Shown in pieces: positions 1-13,809 of a stretch of DNA of 64,000 bases; the first letter of the stretch is position 1, and each line of letters starts with the position of its first letter. Position numbers and translations under genes: made by a program. This DNA comes from Climacium dendroides (Eukaryota; Streptophyta; Bryopsida; Hypnales; Climaciaceae), in the NCBI GenBank assembly GCA_950106755.1, contig OX467083.1:35521029-35585028 (forward strand), given 5' to 3'. The notes under the pieces were generated by a model. The model searched no databases. It had not been told where the DNA came from and saw only the letters and a program-made list of their open reading frames with translations.

Positions 1-1170
1 GGTAGAAAAAAAATCATTCAATTTTTTTATGCAAACTAGATTGGATGTTTTCACTATTGTTATTTTTTGAATTAAGATTGTTAGGGCTAAAAGCTCTTTA
101 CCTTAAATCACTTAGGAGGACAAAAAATGGCCTTGGGATGATATTTAGATATGCAATATTTCTAGGAGATAGAAAGAAGCAAATTTTCATTGAATTTTTG
201 TGAAAGACTTGGTTGAGTGCCTTTGCAAGAAGATGGTGTTGAATAACCGAGTGAAAAAACTCTCTTTGTGGCATTGTCAACTTTTCTATATAGGAAAGAT
301 GTTTAATGAATCTACAAGTCACTGCATGTCTGCATGTAGTGTATTTTGATAATTTCAAGTTCCTTGCTCTTGATGTGAATTAGAGGCATAAATTAGATCT
401 TTTTAGAATTTGAGACTTGCTAATGAAATGAAGCTAATGAGTGTAGTTCCTACTCCAACTTGAAATTTTGAAAAATTCCTAAAATTAAATATTTTAGGGT
501 ACTTGCAAGAAAGATCGACTATTTTCAATAGTATTTTGTAGAGTATTCAATTACTCATGATTTTTTGGGGAGCACTTTGAAATTAGAAAAAAAAATCAAT
601 ATAAAAATATGTCCAATGTATAAAACTTTAAGAAAAAGGTATCCTAGGAAGGAAAAGCATAGATAAATTTTCTAAGTAGGAAAACTAGAAAAATGCAAAA
701 TCTCAAGGAAATAGGTACTTTAATGTTTTAATTTGTAAGAAATAGGAAAAACAATTTTTAAAGAAACTAAAAATTGGACATTTGGGAGAACTTTATAATG
801 AAGAGATTTTACTAAAAGAATGATTTCAAAACCATCTTCAATGTTCAAAAGTGCACGCACAAGGAAGCCCTATCAACAAGTATGTCGAGGGCATAAAATA
901 ATATTTTTTAAGTTTCCTTTGGTAAGCACATGCCCATCTAGTGTAGAGATAGCCCACAAAAATTTCAAATCTCTGACATTATTATTTGGATACTCCACAA
1001 TACTAAAAAATCCTAAACCACAAAGTGTGAAAAATTAGCTAAATTGAAATTTAATTACAAATTTTTTTTCTCCAAATTTCAGAAAAATAAGAAATCTCAA
1101 TATTTTCAAGTTATCTATCATACTACCAAAATTATAAGTCCCTCTGTAATATCACAAATGCTATCATTAA
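1..1170. other. AT-rich spacer, no gene seen
   Basis: Only short ORFs of low-complexity composition on either strand. No motif, splice pattern or repeat end was recognised. Confidence 0.5.
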
Positions 1171-1176
1171 TACTAG

Positions 1177-1878
1177 GGGCTTGTGCTTGCTATGCTATGC
1201 ATTCATAGTATCACATATTAGTAAAACTTTGATATATTTGAATAGAATGCATGATAATGATTTTGATAAGTCCTTAAAATAATTATTTTATAAAAACATT
1301 TCCAATCATGCATATATAGAAATTATATTTTCACACAATGTGATATTACTAAAATAGAGTAACAGTTCACAATCACCTTTGTAATATTACTTTTTACAAA
1401 TGGTGATATTATAGAAATAATATAGTTGTTGTAATTGAGGTGATATTAAAGAGGATCAATATGGTGATATTATAAAGGTAGCAATTCCATTGTTTTTCTT
1501 GACTTTATACTTTTTTTGCATTTCTATGATTTTGTACTTTTGTGAGCTTTGAATTAAATTGTTCACGAAGCTTTTGAGATTTACAAGTTTTTCTTTTAAT
1601 ATTTGGGTTGCCATTGTTTGTAACAATTGAGTTAAATTTTTAATGCATTCTAATGTATGTGTATCTTTTACCATATTCATCATTGCATATATTTCATTGA
1701 TCGTTTATTAAATTTCTATTGGTTATTTCAGTTTATACTTATTTATTAAAAAAATTATATGAAAATTTTAGTAATTTTTATCTGAAGATTTATTGAAATT
1801 CTTGCTCTGCATTCTATCTAATACATAAAAATTCTAATGAAATTCTAATGGTGAATGCGTAGCATAGCAAGCGCCAAC
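1177..1878. mobile_element. Non-autonomous inverted-repeat transposon, ~700 bp
   Basis: The left end (TGTGCTTGCTATGCTATG) and the reverse complement of the right end (TGGCGCTTGCTATGCTACG) match over about 23 bp, allowing small differences. The element is flanked by an exact 6-bp direct repeat TACTAG at 1171-1176 and 1879-1884, which fits a target-site duplication. The interior holds several GGTGATATTA words between 1390 and 1480 and no credible ORF. A possible relic of a related right end (GCGTAGCAAGCACC) lies at about 41530. Superfamily not assigned. Confidence 0.6.
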
Positions 1879-2010
1879 TACTAGTCATCAATAAAATTTC
1901 AAGTACATTGGCTTCATTTTCCATAAGTTATAGCTGATAACAACTTCGTCACTCCAATTGTGACACAAAATAGGATTAGTCTTTCTTGCAATCATCCTTT
2001 ATTGTAGTTA

Positions 2011-2252
2011 TGGGGAATTTCATTAAAATGGCAATATTTCACATGCCATTTATACAAGTCAAGAGCACATACGACATGACTTCTTGGCGTGTCAACCTCA
2101 TAGATGTGCCAATTCTGTCCCCAACAAGTCCAAATTGCAATACAACTCCCATATTTCTTCACCCATGCCATCTTTCTATGAATTTCTTCCATTTTGCAGT
2201 CCCTTTTTGTGCCATTTTCATGGAATAATTGCTATTTTAATGAAATTCCCCA
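2011..2252. mobile_element. MITE with TGGGGAATTTC terminal repeats (copy 1)
   Basis: The ends are inverted copies of TGGGGAATTTCATTAAAAT. The flanks TAGTTA (2005-2010) and TAGTTT (2253-2258) match in 5 of 6 positions and fit a 6-bp target-site duplication. A second copy with the same ends sits at 49736-49907. Short overlapping ORFs on both strands inside are chance readings across the inverted repeats. Confidence 0.7.
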
Positions 2253-2258
2253 TAGTTT

Positions 2259-2707
2259 GAACTTTAGGCAAATAATTAAGGTCTATTGATTTTTTAATTA
2301 TATAAATATATGATAAATATTTTGAATCTATGGTATTCTAAACTATCATGTACATTTGCAGAGTATTTTTAGATGTTTGAGTTAGTTTTTAATTTCATAT
2401 GAATTTTCTTCATTTTTTCCTTAAAAAAGCACAAAAATTTCAAATTTCTTCAAAAACATTTTAAAATATTTTGATTATAGATATGTGATTTCATTTCTAA
2501 AAATTAAAATTTTTAGATTTAATAATAAATAAATAGTCACATCATAGGTACATATAGAATATAAAGATTTTGTAGTTTATTTTTGTACCAATAGGCATGT
2601 CCTTTGAAAGTTAATGAGATAAATAGTACAAAGTATTCATTATTATTCAAATTTTTAAATTTAATATTTACCATCTTAAATTGTTATTAAAAAAAAATCA
2701 AGTATAT
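2259..2707. other. AT-rich spacer
   Basis: No gene seen. The stretch around 2400-2480 resembles 41390-41470 (runs of TTTCAAATTTC and TTCATTTTTTC), perhaps a decayed dispersed repeat. Confidence 0.35.
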
Positions 2708-3250
2708 TTAACCCCTAAAGGATGGAGGATATTTTTCAACTAAAATTGTCTCAAAGTACCATTTTTTTAGTACATTGAACTAATTTTTCTTAACTCCAAA
2801 TGCACAAAAGTGTATAAGACTATTAGAATAATATGTAGGAAAAAATTCAGCCCATTTGACCATAACTTTTGCAAGACTATAATGCGTGAAGTTTGTGAGA
2901 AAAAAATTCTCATCATTTTTGTTAAATAAGGTCCCTTTAGGAGTGAGATTTTTGCTCTACTGTAAATGAAGCCTCCATTGAATAATAAATTGTGTGAGGT
3001 GTACACATGCAAAAATTTACAAACAAATATAGGATCTATATTATTCTAAATCACTATACAAGGAAGTCAAGTAAATTGGCAATACACTAGCCATTTTTTA
3101 TGATTTCTTTTGCACTGATCAATCATTCTTTTTAGAATTTTAAATGGTAAAAATAAAGAACCAAGCATATAGAATATGTGGAAAAAATTCAAATCCTTGA
3201 GTCTATAGATTGCAAAATTATCATATTTGAAGGTACATGAAAATGAATTT
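2708..3250 (-). repeat. TTAA-family element, subfamily C, partial
   Basis: Begins with TTAACCCCTAAAGG at 2708. Read on the minus strand it matches the 3' half of the copy at 38082-39037, including the shared stretches around 2941-2975 (GAGTGAGATTTTTGCTCTAC) and 3040-3085. The distal half is missing or too decayed to align by eye. Confidence 0.6.
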
Positions 3251-3389
3251 AGAACAAAAAACTACCTATCAAGGTTATTAAAGTTTCACTCTTGAAGTGA
3301 AAATTTTTCATCAACTATACATTTTGTTGGACAATTGCATATTTGTATACTATGTCATGTTAATTACATGCATGCCTGTATATGTATGA

Positions 3390-3500
3390 AGTCAATTTTA
3401 GTCAAATTTTCATGAAATTTTGACACAAGGTGTGAACATGTACCTCATTAGTGAAAATGTATATTTTTCCAATTAGGTGCCCTTATCAATTGTTCAACCT
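3390..3500 (+). repeat. TTAA-family element, subfamily C, 5' fragment
   Basis: Matches 38140-38250 of the near full-length C copy: the order GTGAACATGTACCTC, TTAGTGAAAATG and ATTAGGTGCCC is kept. It lies on the opposite strand to the adjacent C fragment, so the locus has been rearranged. Confidence 0.5.
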
Positions 3501-6500
3501 CCAAACATAAAGGAATTTCAAAGTTTAATGAAGGTACAAAATAATGTTACTACAAAAATTATTTTTTAAACAAGTATAATACAATTTAATTAGAAATATT
3601 TCAATCTACACTAATAAAATAAAATTACAAAAGTATGACTTTGGAAAAATTAGTTTTGCATGCACTAATAAAACAAGTGACAAATCATTGTAGTTTTGGA
3701 GTCAAATGATAATTACATTTATTAATTAGTGCCTAAAAATGAACGTAGACACTTTAAATTACATAGAATTCTAAATAATATTGAAATCTCTTAAAATTTT
3801 GTTTACATGCATAGTACATTTGCATATAAAGTAACTGCATCTAAATGCGTTCAAATAAGCAATTAAACATTGTATTTATTAATGGATTGCCTAATTTTTT
3901 GTTGGAAGTCTAAAGGAGATTTTCTTATTATGTATTTGTTAAATATTATATGAATAAACTATGAATTTTTAAAGTGACATTCAAAGCAAGTGTACCCAAA
4001 GTGACCCTAAACTTTCATAAATAGAGATTGTACATTTTAAGCATAAATTTGTAGGGGTCTATTTTAGAAAGGGGTTTCAATTAGGTATACCAAAATTCCA
4101 TTTTTAACATTTTTACATCTATAGGAGGATAGACTAGTTGAATTTGTCACAAATAAATTACTCCCAAATTTAAATATTGGGGTTAACTTTGAAAGGAAGA
4201 GTCTTTGACTACACTTTTCCTTGAAAGATGAAAGAAAAGGGAACAAAGCCAAAAAAACAAGTCTTTGACTATATAGCTAAATTTCAATGTAAAATCCTTA
4301 GGGTACATTCCCAATTATTGGCTATCATGAATGACACTTTGTGTTAAATATTTAATTAAAGTTGATAAATCAAATCTAATAGATGCATTAAAGAAGAATA
4401 TTCTTTCAAATTTTGTATTATTTCCATGTAATTTTTTTGAAAAATAATTTTCCTAAATTTTTGGCATCTCTTTTTAAAAGTATTTTTACCAACCCTAATA
4501 GCTAGGAATTGTTTGTACACGAAAATATTATTATTTATATTGGAGAGGTGTCTTTTATAAATCATAATTTTTTCCAAATAAAAATAAATAAAAATAACAT
4601 GATTTTTTAAAGTAAAATTGAAGAGAAATTTATCAATTATAAATTATACTTAAATAAAATTTAAAAAATTTCACCTTATGTATATGTTGTATTACAAAAA
4701 AAATATTATTTAAGTCAAAATTTTCATGTCATCCTATAATTATAAAACAAATAGATTGTGTATCTACACTCTAAGTTCAAATTATAATAGAATGTTCAAC
4801 CTCAAGAAATTTTCAATTTTCAAATTGGAGTAAAAGGTAGGTTTAGTCAAATTCATTTTATTACAAGGCAAAATCTAAAAAGGATTCTTTTTATAAATAA
4901 AAGTTAAATAAAGAAGAAGGCTCTAAAAGTTTCTAAAATATACTATTGGTGATCCAAGATTTGGCATCCTCTTGTATAGAAAAGTTATAAATACTTGAAT
5001 GAAGAATATTTTAAGACTACACATTATAAATTATTTGTAAATTCATTTGAGCAATTTTCATAAAATATTGGATGAAAAATTGTCTTTTTTCATCCTACCA
5101 AGCTTCCTAAAATGATTCATCAAATACAATTGAAGCTTTACTTAGTATAGCTATGATGTTAAGAAAACAAATAAAACTCATATCAAATACATAATAAACT
5201 CAAAAAATTTGAAAATTTCTCTATTTGTGTATATTATGGTACAAAACATCATGATATAAATCAAATTTCTATATCATTCTTTAAAATTTAAAAATGTGGT
5301 AATAGGCCTAAAATTAAATGGCAAAAAATTTCACAATTTTAGGATTTTATAAAATTAAAAATTAGAATAGAAAATTGACTTAATAAACTCTATATCAATT
5401 AATGGTCTCAAGTTTTAAAAAAATTCATTTTTATGGCTTAAATTCAAATCTAAAGAAATGAACTCAAATTACTGGCAAAATACACTACATAGTGATTTAG
5501 ATTTTAGGAATCAACATTTTTAAAGAAATACTGCTATCATCATTCACTGAGTTTAGGATGCCCACACTAATATACTATTCCTCCCCAAAATGAGTTAATT
5601 CAATATGGCCCTACATCCCAAACTAAATGTGCCTTTGTCAAACTTGATTGTTACTTTTTATGATATTTGTTTTGGGTATTGAATTTAAACTAAGAAAATA
5701 CCATTTTAAAATAAAGGTTTTATTTTTATACCATTTTAAAATTTGAGATAATCCCAAAACTCAATGTATTATTGTAATTACAACCTACATGAGTTAAAAT
5801 CCTTATTATAGAATTTTTTGTTTTCATTTGCATTTTTAGTTTTAGTTTAGAAAAAATTATACTACAAAATATTTTTTCTCATTCTAACTTCTTTTTTCTA
5901 AATTCCAATTGTTAGTCAACTATAAATACTATAAATTTAGCTTGATAATAGTAATTTTATTTAAATATTATCCAAAGCTAGGGAATTTTGTCTGTAAAAA
6001 ATTTTAAAAATTAAAAAGATTCAAATTATTCTCTATTGCTATCTTGTGAAGAAATTTCAATTAATTGAATTGTTTCCCTTCATTTTTCCAATTTGTTTTT
6101 ATTTTTACATTCAAAATTATAACAATGAAAATTTTCTTGAAACTATAAGAAAATAATTTAATTAATAGGTGGTATATAGGTGCATGTAATGAATTTTAAG
6201 ATTGAAACTTGAATATAATTTAAATGCCTAAATTGATCTTAAGAATAATGTTAAGCAATATGGCAAGAAAAGTGGTCCTTTGTTCCTTCAGGATTATAGC
6301 AAAATGTAAACAATGAAGAGCTTAAAAATCGTGCTTATTGAATGAAGATATAATTATATTTATAGAAGTTTTTGTATGTATCTAAGCTATAATTTTTTTT
6401 TAAATTTTGAAAAATGTTACAATGCAAGTACTCAAGGATTTTAAATTGTCTTTCAAAACAATTTCAAAACAATTTCAAGCCTTATGTTATTAGATTTAAT

Positions 6501-7029
6501 AGTTTGAAAAAATCAAATATAGAATCAAAGTGTAAAAAAATGTTATTTGAAAACTTGTACATTTTAAATACATAAAAATGATTAGAAATGATTTTTAAAT
6601 TTGAATTTAAAATAACTTATTTTTCATTAACTATATATGAGCAAGTTTTTAGCTTCAAATTTTGAAACAAATATGGTTTCTTATTACATTTATACATTTT
6701 AATGTAATGTGATACGACTCTACTTTGTTGATTTCCTAATTTGAAAAATATTCAATGTGACTTCATATTGAAACCATACTTCAATATGGAACAAAAAAAA
6801 CCAATATTTTATAAAGCCCATAATTCACAATGTACGAAAAAGATGTGTTCTATTGTATTAATTGTACCCCCCTCCCCTCTAAAAAACCTGAGCCGTTGAT
6901 CGGATTCAAAAAAATAAAATGATCTTTCTCCCAACCATCGATGGAGCATCTCGTTGAGGAAAAACAAGAACCTTAAGATCTTAGTACAGATATGATATAG
7001 TATAGATATAGTACAATTTGATAAGGATA
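3501..7029. other. Long AT-rich spacer, no gene recognised
   Basis: About 3.5 kb of A/T-dominated sequence with ORFs no longer than about 75 codons, all of low complexity. I saw no conserved protein motif, transposon end or RNA gene in it. Confidence 0.45.
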
Positions 7030-7160
7030 CGCTACAAATATGGGTTAGATATAGATACAATATGGGTAGAGGATATGGATATAGAAATGGGTTAGATATG
7101 GATACAATACGGGTAGAGATATGGATACAAATACGGGATATATCCCATATCGATTGGCAC
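7030..7160 (+). repeat. Degenerate ~50-bp tandem repeat (ATGGGTTAGATAT units)
   Basis: Units beginning ATGGGTTAGATAT at about 7038 and 7088, each followed by GGATACAATACGGGTAGAG-like sequence, and ending in TATCCCATATCGATTGG. A similar end (CAATCCCATATCGATTG) after ATATGGTAC-rich sequence is found at 50510-50650, so this is a dispersed module. Confidence 0.5.
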
Positions 7161-7239
7161 CCCCACCCCCACCTAGAAACTACAAAGGGGTGGAATGGGG
7201 TGGAAGTAACCCATATTTGATTTTAAATTATTTTTTCTA

Positions 7240-7390
7240 AATTCACCGGGGGGGGGGGGTTATGAAAAAATTTATTTTAAATTTATTTTTTGAACTCAAT
7301 GAGGGGTGTATAAAAAAATTTAATTATTTTTTTGAGCTCATTGGGGGGTAATGAGATCAATTTGATTTTTTTGAGCTCATTGTGACAATT
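7240..7390 (+). repeat. G-run and GAGCTCATTGGGG short repeats
   Basis: A homopolymer G run sits at about 7248-7259. It is followed by three related segments (TGAACTCAATGAGGGG, TGAGCTCATTGGGGGG, TGAGCTCATTGTG) about 40 bp apart, separated by A/T runs. Confidence 0.45.
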
Positions 7391-7479
7391 TGATTCACAA
7401 TAAACAATAAAGCTTCAAAGTGTCAAAATTGTGAAATTTTGCAAGTGCTTTTTTGTTGTACCCCTATCTTAAATAAAGG

Positions 7480-7620
7480 AATAATCCACATCCAAAATTA
7501 TGAAGACATATTATAAAATGCAACTTAAAAAAACAATTTTATAATAGCTTTCAAAAAATATTTGTAGAGTGATACATAGATGATATCCATATGATCAAGT
7601 TAAAGACTAAATTAATCCTT
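7480..7620 (+). repeat. Dispersed repeat E (copy 1)
   Basis: Aligns with 22105-22215: both contain CCAAAATT(A/G)TGAAG, then ATTATAAAATGCAACTTA, then TTTCAAAAAATA(T/G)TTGTA in the same order and spacing. No coding potential. Identity unknown. Confidence 0.5.
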
Positions 7621-8149
7621 AAAAGACATTTCATGTACATATTTGGTTAATCTTCATTAGTTTTTTAAATTAAACTTTGAAGTTTTCTAAATTACACTTT
7701 GAATTTGAGATTTTTCTCATGAGGTATTATATATTTGAAATTTATCTTTATTTTTAATAATTCAAAATATAGAATTGAAATATGTATGATTTAAAACTAA
7801 TAATATTATAGTAAAAATCATAGTAATTACAAAGATATTTAAAATAAAATGAAATTTTCAACAAAAATAGAGATCATAGTAATAAACATCATGGTGTAAA
7901 TTATGTATTCCTTGAAACTACACCAAGAGAATTTTGATAGAAAAGCTCAAAAGTTTTTAAGCTGCTACCTTCATAGTATTATAACAAGACATGTGAGCAC
8001 CAAAGAATCACTTACAAAATCATATATTGAAGAAAGTTGGATCTATTATTAAGATTAATTTTTTTATTTAATAGTCTTTATGTTTAAACATTGAAAATAA
8101 CTATACAAGTGCAACAATGTAGACTATATTTAGACTATTTGTAATGAAA

Positions 8150-8949
8150 ATCAGATTAGCTTTGTGTGAATATAATTTTTATTTCAATGTATGCTTGAGT
8201 GCAAAAATTATGCCACTTTGAGTCCCATAAGCAACTTGAGGGGCAACCCCAAAAAATCAGAAAAAGGTGAATTTTTTAATTTCTAGTTTTTTTTCTCAAA
8301 TAGCATTTTTGTCTAGATGTAAACCTGTGATTCATTCTATTTGGACTAGTGATGAGAAAGTTATGAAATTTTTTGTTTTTTGGGCAATTTAAACATCTTT
8401 TCAAAAACATAATTTATAGAATTAATTTTTTAATGCAATTCCTATAATTTAAAAAAAAAATTGTTAGGCAAGGTTATGTTTTCTTGCATAGATAACAATC
8501 TCACCATTGGGATTATTGTGTTTCAATCCCATCATAGAGCTATTAATGGTTTAGTTTTCCGTTCAATCTTGAACCTACTTCTACTTAATAACTTTTTAAT
8601 GAGTGATAATTAAATGTTGTTTTTTAAAAAAATTCCTAAATTCTCAACTCAAATCTTCAACATGAAAAATTATAAAATCAAAATTTTTATAGTGCAAAAT
8701 TTTTAAAAACAATCTTGTCAAGCAAGGTGTAAAAAAAATTATTTTCTTCACTTTAAATGCAAATATCTTGCAAACTATGCAATCAAAGTCTTGAAATTTT
8801 TTCCACGCATTTTTATACTAGTGTAGTACAAGATACAATATTTAGATATATAAAAGAAAATAATTAAATTTTTTTTTGCTCTTTGTAATAGACATGACAA
8901 TTTTGAGTGGATTTTGATGGTAAAAAAGCCTTGGGATTTTAGGGGTTAA
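8150..8949 (+). repeat. TTAA-family element, subfamily A (copy A1, 5'-truncated)
   Basis: Matches the subfamily A copies at 23249 and 44750 from the TTAGCTTT..AATATAATTTTTATTTCAA block onward, and ends with GGGATTTTAGGGGTTAA at 8949. The first ~130 bp of the element is missing. The ATT(T/A)CAATCCCATC block at 8520-8535 is shared by A copies. Confidence 0.65.
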
Positions 8950-9800
8950 TGGCTAGATCTTTTAGGGCAAGATGGAATCTCTACAACTTTTTTTGTATTT
9001 TGCTAGAGGTTGTAGTATTGGTCATCTCTAATGCAGGTTTAGTTGTAGAATCCTTCATTTTTAAATTAAAATTTGTGCTTGTTCAAAGGATAGATCCTTC
9101 CAATTATGAATGTGTAAGTTGAATAATTGTCATCCATACAATTTAATTTTAATGGTATGGATGACAATAGTGGACCTATTTATTTGTTCATTTTCAACCA
9201 CTTCAAAAAGTACTACGACCCCAATAATAGCATCTATGACCCTACAGTCTTGTTGATGTTGCACATGTAATAGTATTGCTTCTACATTGGTTCTAGGTGG
9301 GCGTGTAGGTAGGCTGTTGAGATGTGCTATTTGCATCTCTACTTACACAAATATAGCATCCAAGAATACTGCCTAGAGTATCCTTTGTGCTTGTATTGTA
9401 AGCCTCAACTTGATTTTGGACTACAATAATTGGAATGTAAAGCTCTACTAATTTGTTTAAATATTTTAAGTTTATTTTAATGATATATTTCAATTTTTCA
9501 ATATATTAACTAAAAGATAAATTATGTTGCATTTTCAAATAATAAGATCACATGAAAGTCATAAAAATAAGTAATGCACTGAATTTGTATGTGAGGTAAA
9601 ATACTTTAAGTCATGAAGTTCTTTTACAAATAAATGACACTTCAAAGTTTCTTTATATCTTGTATAATGATCCACCTTAAAGTTCACGAAATCCAATAAT
9701 TTTAGAAGTTCACAGAAATTACAAAAATCTTTCACAAAATATAACTTTTGTAAAAAAGTTACTAATTTTCAGTTTTCAAGAAGTCAAATATAAGTCCTAA
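8950..9800. other. Spacer with one small hairpin
   Basis: No gene recognised. A 10-bp perfect inverted repeat, GTCATCCATA / TATGGATGAC, frames 9129-9165. Confidence 0.4.
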
Positions 9801-12800
9801 TTGTGATTTGATAACCATCTACACACACATATCAGCATAAACAAATGGTTTAAGTGCACTCACACAACACACAAGTAATTGATTGGAAGGAAATTTGATA
9901 AGTGTAAGAAAACAGTCTTCTTGCTCGTGAAAGAGAATGCCTTGGTGGATGCCATGTAGGAAAATAAAACAATTTTGTACATCACCGATATAATAGAAGA
10001 AACTCATGTTGCGTCCATTACAAACAACTGAATTTATGAAGAATAACATGATTCAAAACATGATTTACATCAAATAGACGAGTCAAATCACAACCATTCA
10101 CATCATTGAATATGAATGACGCAGAGTCCCTCAAGAATCTTCCACATATAATAAGTTGATTCAACTAGTAGTTCAACATTTCTCCTATCTTTGTACAGCA
10201 GGTTTGTAGACGAAGCACAAATGCCAATCGATGTCAAAAAGTACTATGTGTTGATTTGAGCAACGGCAACTCTTCTTGAATCTAAACAATTCACAGGGAA
10301 GGTAGGAAGCTTTACCTGATGCATGAAAAGACAAAGTGTATTACATTTCCCACATTCTATTGTTCATAAAAGGGTAGTATGAGTTCACTGTGTGGTAAAG
10401 TGTAAATTCTACAAACACGTAGCACAATAACGAGGTAAATTGTTGTATCTTTCCCACACGCTAATGTATTAGCCAGAAAAACACGATATCACCATGTAGT
10501 GCAGTTTGTGCGGAAGGAATTCACATTTCACCTAGTAGCAAAGATTCTTCCTACTTCCATATGGTATTACACAGTAAATGCATAGTGGTGTATAAAACCT
10601 GTTCAGCATCACCTCTTCGGAACCCCATCATGAGCAACCAATCAATCTTTACAAACTTATGTATCAATGTCCTACAAATTCCATGAGGTAGTGGCAATAT
10701 GTAATATATAAGAGATGCTCCATTGGAAACTATTTGGAAGTGGTTATTCAAACCACTTTGTTTGTATGCCATATTTGAAGTATCTATGTCCTAGGCTCTT
10801 CGCTTGCAATGATGATTGTTGGTCGGATCATCTATCTACAATGCAATATAATTCAATCAAAGACGAAAGTGAACTCATTCATTGTGCATAATGAAGATGA
10901 ATATATGAATGAACCGTGAAATCCAATTGCAATTTTGTGGTACTATGGAAGTGGCCATTTATTTTGAATCAATTTCTATGATACTATCTTGTGTCAAAGG
11001 TTGTTACATCCATGTTCATCTTTTGTCATGTCATGGTCTACAAAAAATTGATAAGCAACTTTTTGTCCATGGAAGCAGTAGAGAGTATAATGTGGGAGCC
11101 GCAAACTCCGCATATGAACTAACACATCAACAAACTCCCGTTCATAGAAGAGTCAAATTAAAGCAAATATATTGTGGTAGCTTCTGATCATTTGTCTAAA
11201 AAATTAAAAATTTTCAACACATTGAAGCACATGTGGACTAGCACACAATACAAATAGATTACTTTTCTTAACTACCAAATTCTGGCACCTACCAAGTAGA
11301 ATTATACAAGTCAATTGACAAGGTTCACTAGTAATGACAATATTTTTAATTAAATAAAACCCCCAAAAAACACAATTAAAAAGGAATAAACCTTGAGATG
11401 GTTCTGTGCATTAGCTTGAAAGCCCTACTCATGGAGTAAACATTAGAACCATCTTCTTTATAGGTGGTTGACACCCATGAACTCCAAGAGAACATAACAT
11501 GCATTTGCAACTAATGCAATGGAAGCTCTATGACGTAATTTACACTACTAATATGATGGTTACAAGAAGGATTATTTAACCACATTTATAGTAGAACATT
11601 TTGTATTCAAAAAAGTTTGATGGACTTCAATTAGGCATTGTGAGAAGAAAACTCATAAATATCCTAGTCAATGTTCCAAATAACCTAATACAAACCTAAA
11701 ACATGTGTATTGCCATCATTTTAGAAATCCATGGAATATTGCATTGGATATCAGTGGGATATTTGTCCAATGTCATATTCCATTGAGTCCCTTCTAATAC
11801 TTTCTATGACAACCAACTTTTTGAATTCACTTGTTCAAAGAAGGCTCCAATTCTAAGCATCAATTGTTGGATATGAATTATAAAGTCAAAATTTTCATTG
11901 TAGAACTAATTGCTCTTCAATCGCTTTGAAAAAGTAGTATAAACCCCGGCAAGTAGAACTCCAAGACAGAAAAAAGCTACAGTTTTTGAACTTTCAAGAA
12001 GATCTTCTTTGCCCAACAACAACCACCTTGATTGTATTGCAACGTTGCTTCTACAAGTTGCCTTCTCAACTAGTGCAGAAGCACCAGCCTATTGGATACC
12101 TAGTAGTCTTTGTTGAGTGCAAGATAAGTCATCGTCACTTGCAATTGCAGAAGAAACTCTTGCAAATGAAAATATGACAAGTACTACTATACAACATGCA
12201 TGATCATCAGGTAATGAGCCTCCCCTAGTACATGTCTAAGCTTCAGCAAAGCCTCCTCAAGCCACTTTTCCAAGTTCATAGAAATATGCATTCAATTTTG
12301 AAGTGATGTCTTCATCTTCTAATTTGGTATTGGCGTCCTCTGTCTTGAACATTCTCTACAAATTCTTCAAAAAGTTAGCTTGCAACATGAAGACAACACC
12401 TTTTTAAGATCTAGCCAAGTGTTCAATTCATGCTTGTGCTTCAAGCAAATTCTGCAAGAGTTTCAAGCATGACACCACTTCAAATACAAAAACAATACAA
12501 AAAGCAAGTAGTAGTCATGATATAAATGGAAGGAATTTCATCAGACCACGGAGCGCACATTTGATCTCCTACATCTTTGGACACTTCATACGCCATGTTT
12601 GTTTCTATTTATAGTAATATAATATATGGTCCTACCTAAATTATGAATTCTTCTTTATATGATCTATTGAAAATTGGTCATTTCAAACCATTAATCATTG
12701 GTACTGCACACCTTCATTTTTGTTATACCTTAAGAATCTTGGTGATTAGACTATGCAAGACATGATGACGAACATGACTTTCAAGAACCACAACATGGCT

Positions 12801-13800
12801 GCTACAAATTGTTGCACTTAGCACTTGCCATAGCTCCATATGTTTACAACTCCTTCCTACAAACCATTGAAAAACTTGTTACACAATAAACCATACGTAC
12901 AATGTCAATATTGCAAGTTGTAAAAACAAATGATATGTACAACAATCATGGGTCAAATACAAAATATTAATGAATTATTATTGTACACATTTACTACCCT
13001 TATACTAAAGTATGGAAGAGATACAATTGTTTCTAAGCAACTATTTTGAAATGCAATTCAATGCACACAATCAAAAGAAATATGTTGACAAATCTAACTT
13101 GCATACAAACCTGTTCAATAGCTCTTAAAGAAGGTCCTACAAAATAAATAGCTTCACCATCCTCTAATAGGCACTCCACATTACAATGCTTACATTGCTG
13201 AGAGGCGAATCATAGTGTGAAATCCACACCTAACTTCACAACATTGCTTTCTGCAATATGCATATAGCAAAACTTGTCTCTGTATCCACATCCAACCAAA
13301 CTTGTATCATTCATGTTACATTGCATTCATAACTCATAGCCTCTTGTTTTTCTAACATATAATTGGTCATCCCCCTCAAATCATGAAACTCTTCATTAAT
13401 ATGAACCTAAAAATAACTAACCAAATAATCCACTAGACAAGACTCACCATTCTACTTTCAACTCATGATGAATAAAACAAGTACTACAACATATTATTGC
13501 ATTTTGTACTATATACCAAGCCTCTCCCTTTGATCTTTATAAAATTTGATAATGTATAAATAAAACAGCTCAACAGCTATAAGAAGAATGAGGCCACCAT
13601 GTACAAGCCAAGGAACATTGGCAACAAATACAACATAGAAAGCATTCTCAACTACATAAAAATAATATTGATCACATGATAATTATAGAAGTAGAGTGCT
13701 TTACCTAAAGCAATATTCATATAAGCTTTGTAATTCTTAATATATTTGCTTTCAAAAAGCACTCCTTAACCCAAAATGACAAAGAAGACAAAAAGTGTCC
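9801..13800 (-). other. Coding-like but unrecognised sequence downstream of the transposase relic
   Basis: Minus-strand readings here look more protein-like than the surrounding spacer: an open stretch at 12515-12592 starts MAYEVSKDVGDQMC, and ORFs of 73 and 76 codons occur at 10551-10772 and 9819-10049. None matches a family I recognise. CACTA elements often carry a second gene, so these could be its remains, but that is inference. Confidence 0.2.
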
Positions 13801-13809
13801 TCACACAAT

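Noticed and set aside
1992..2228. ORFs on both strands around 2.0-2.2 kb
   Set aside because: They span an inverted-repeat MITE; the open readings follow from its symmetric ends.
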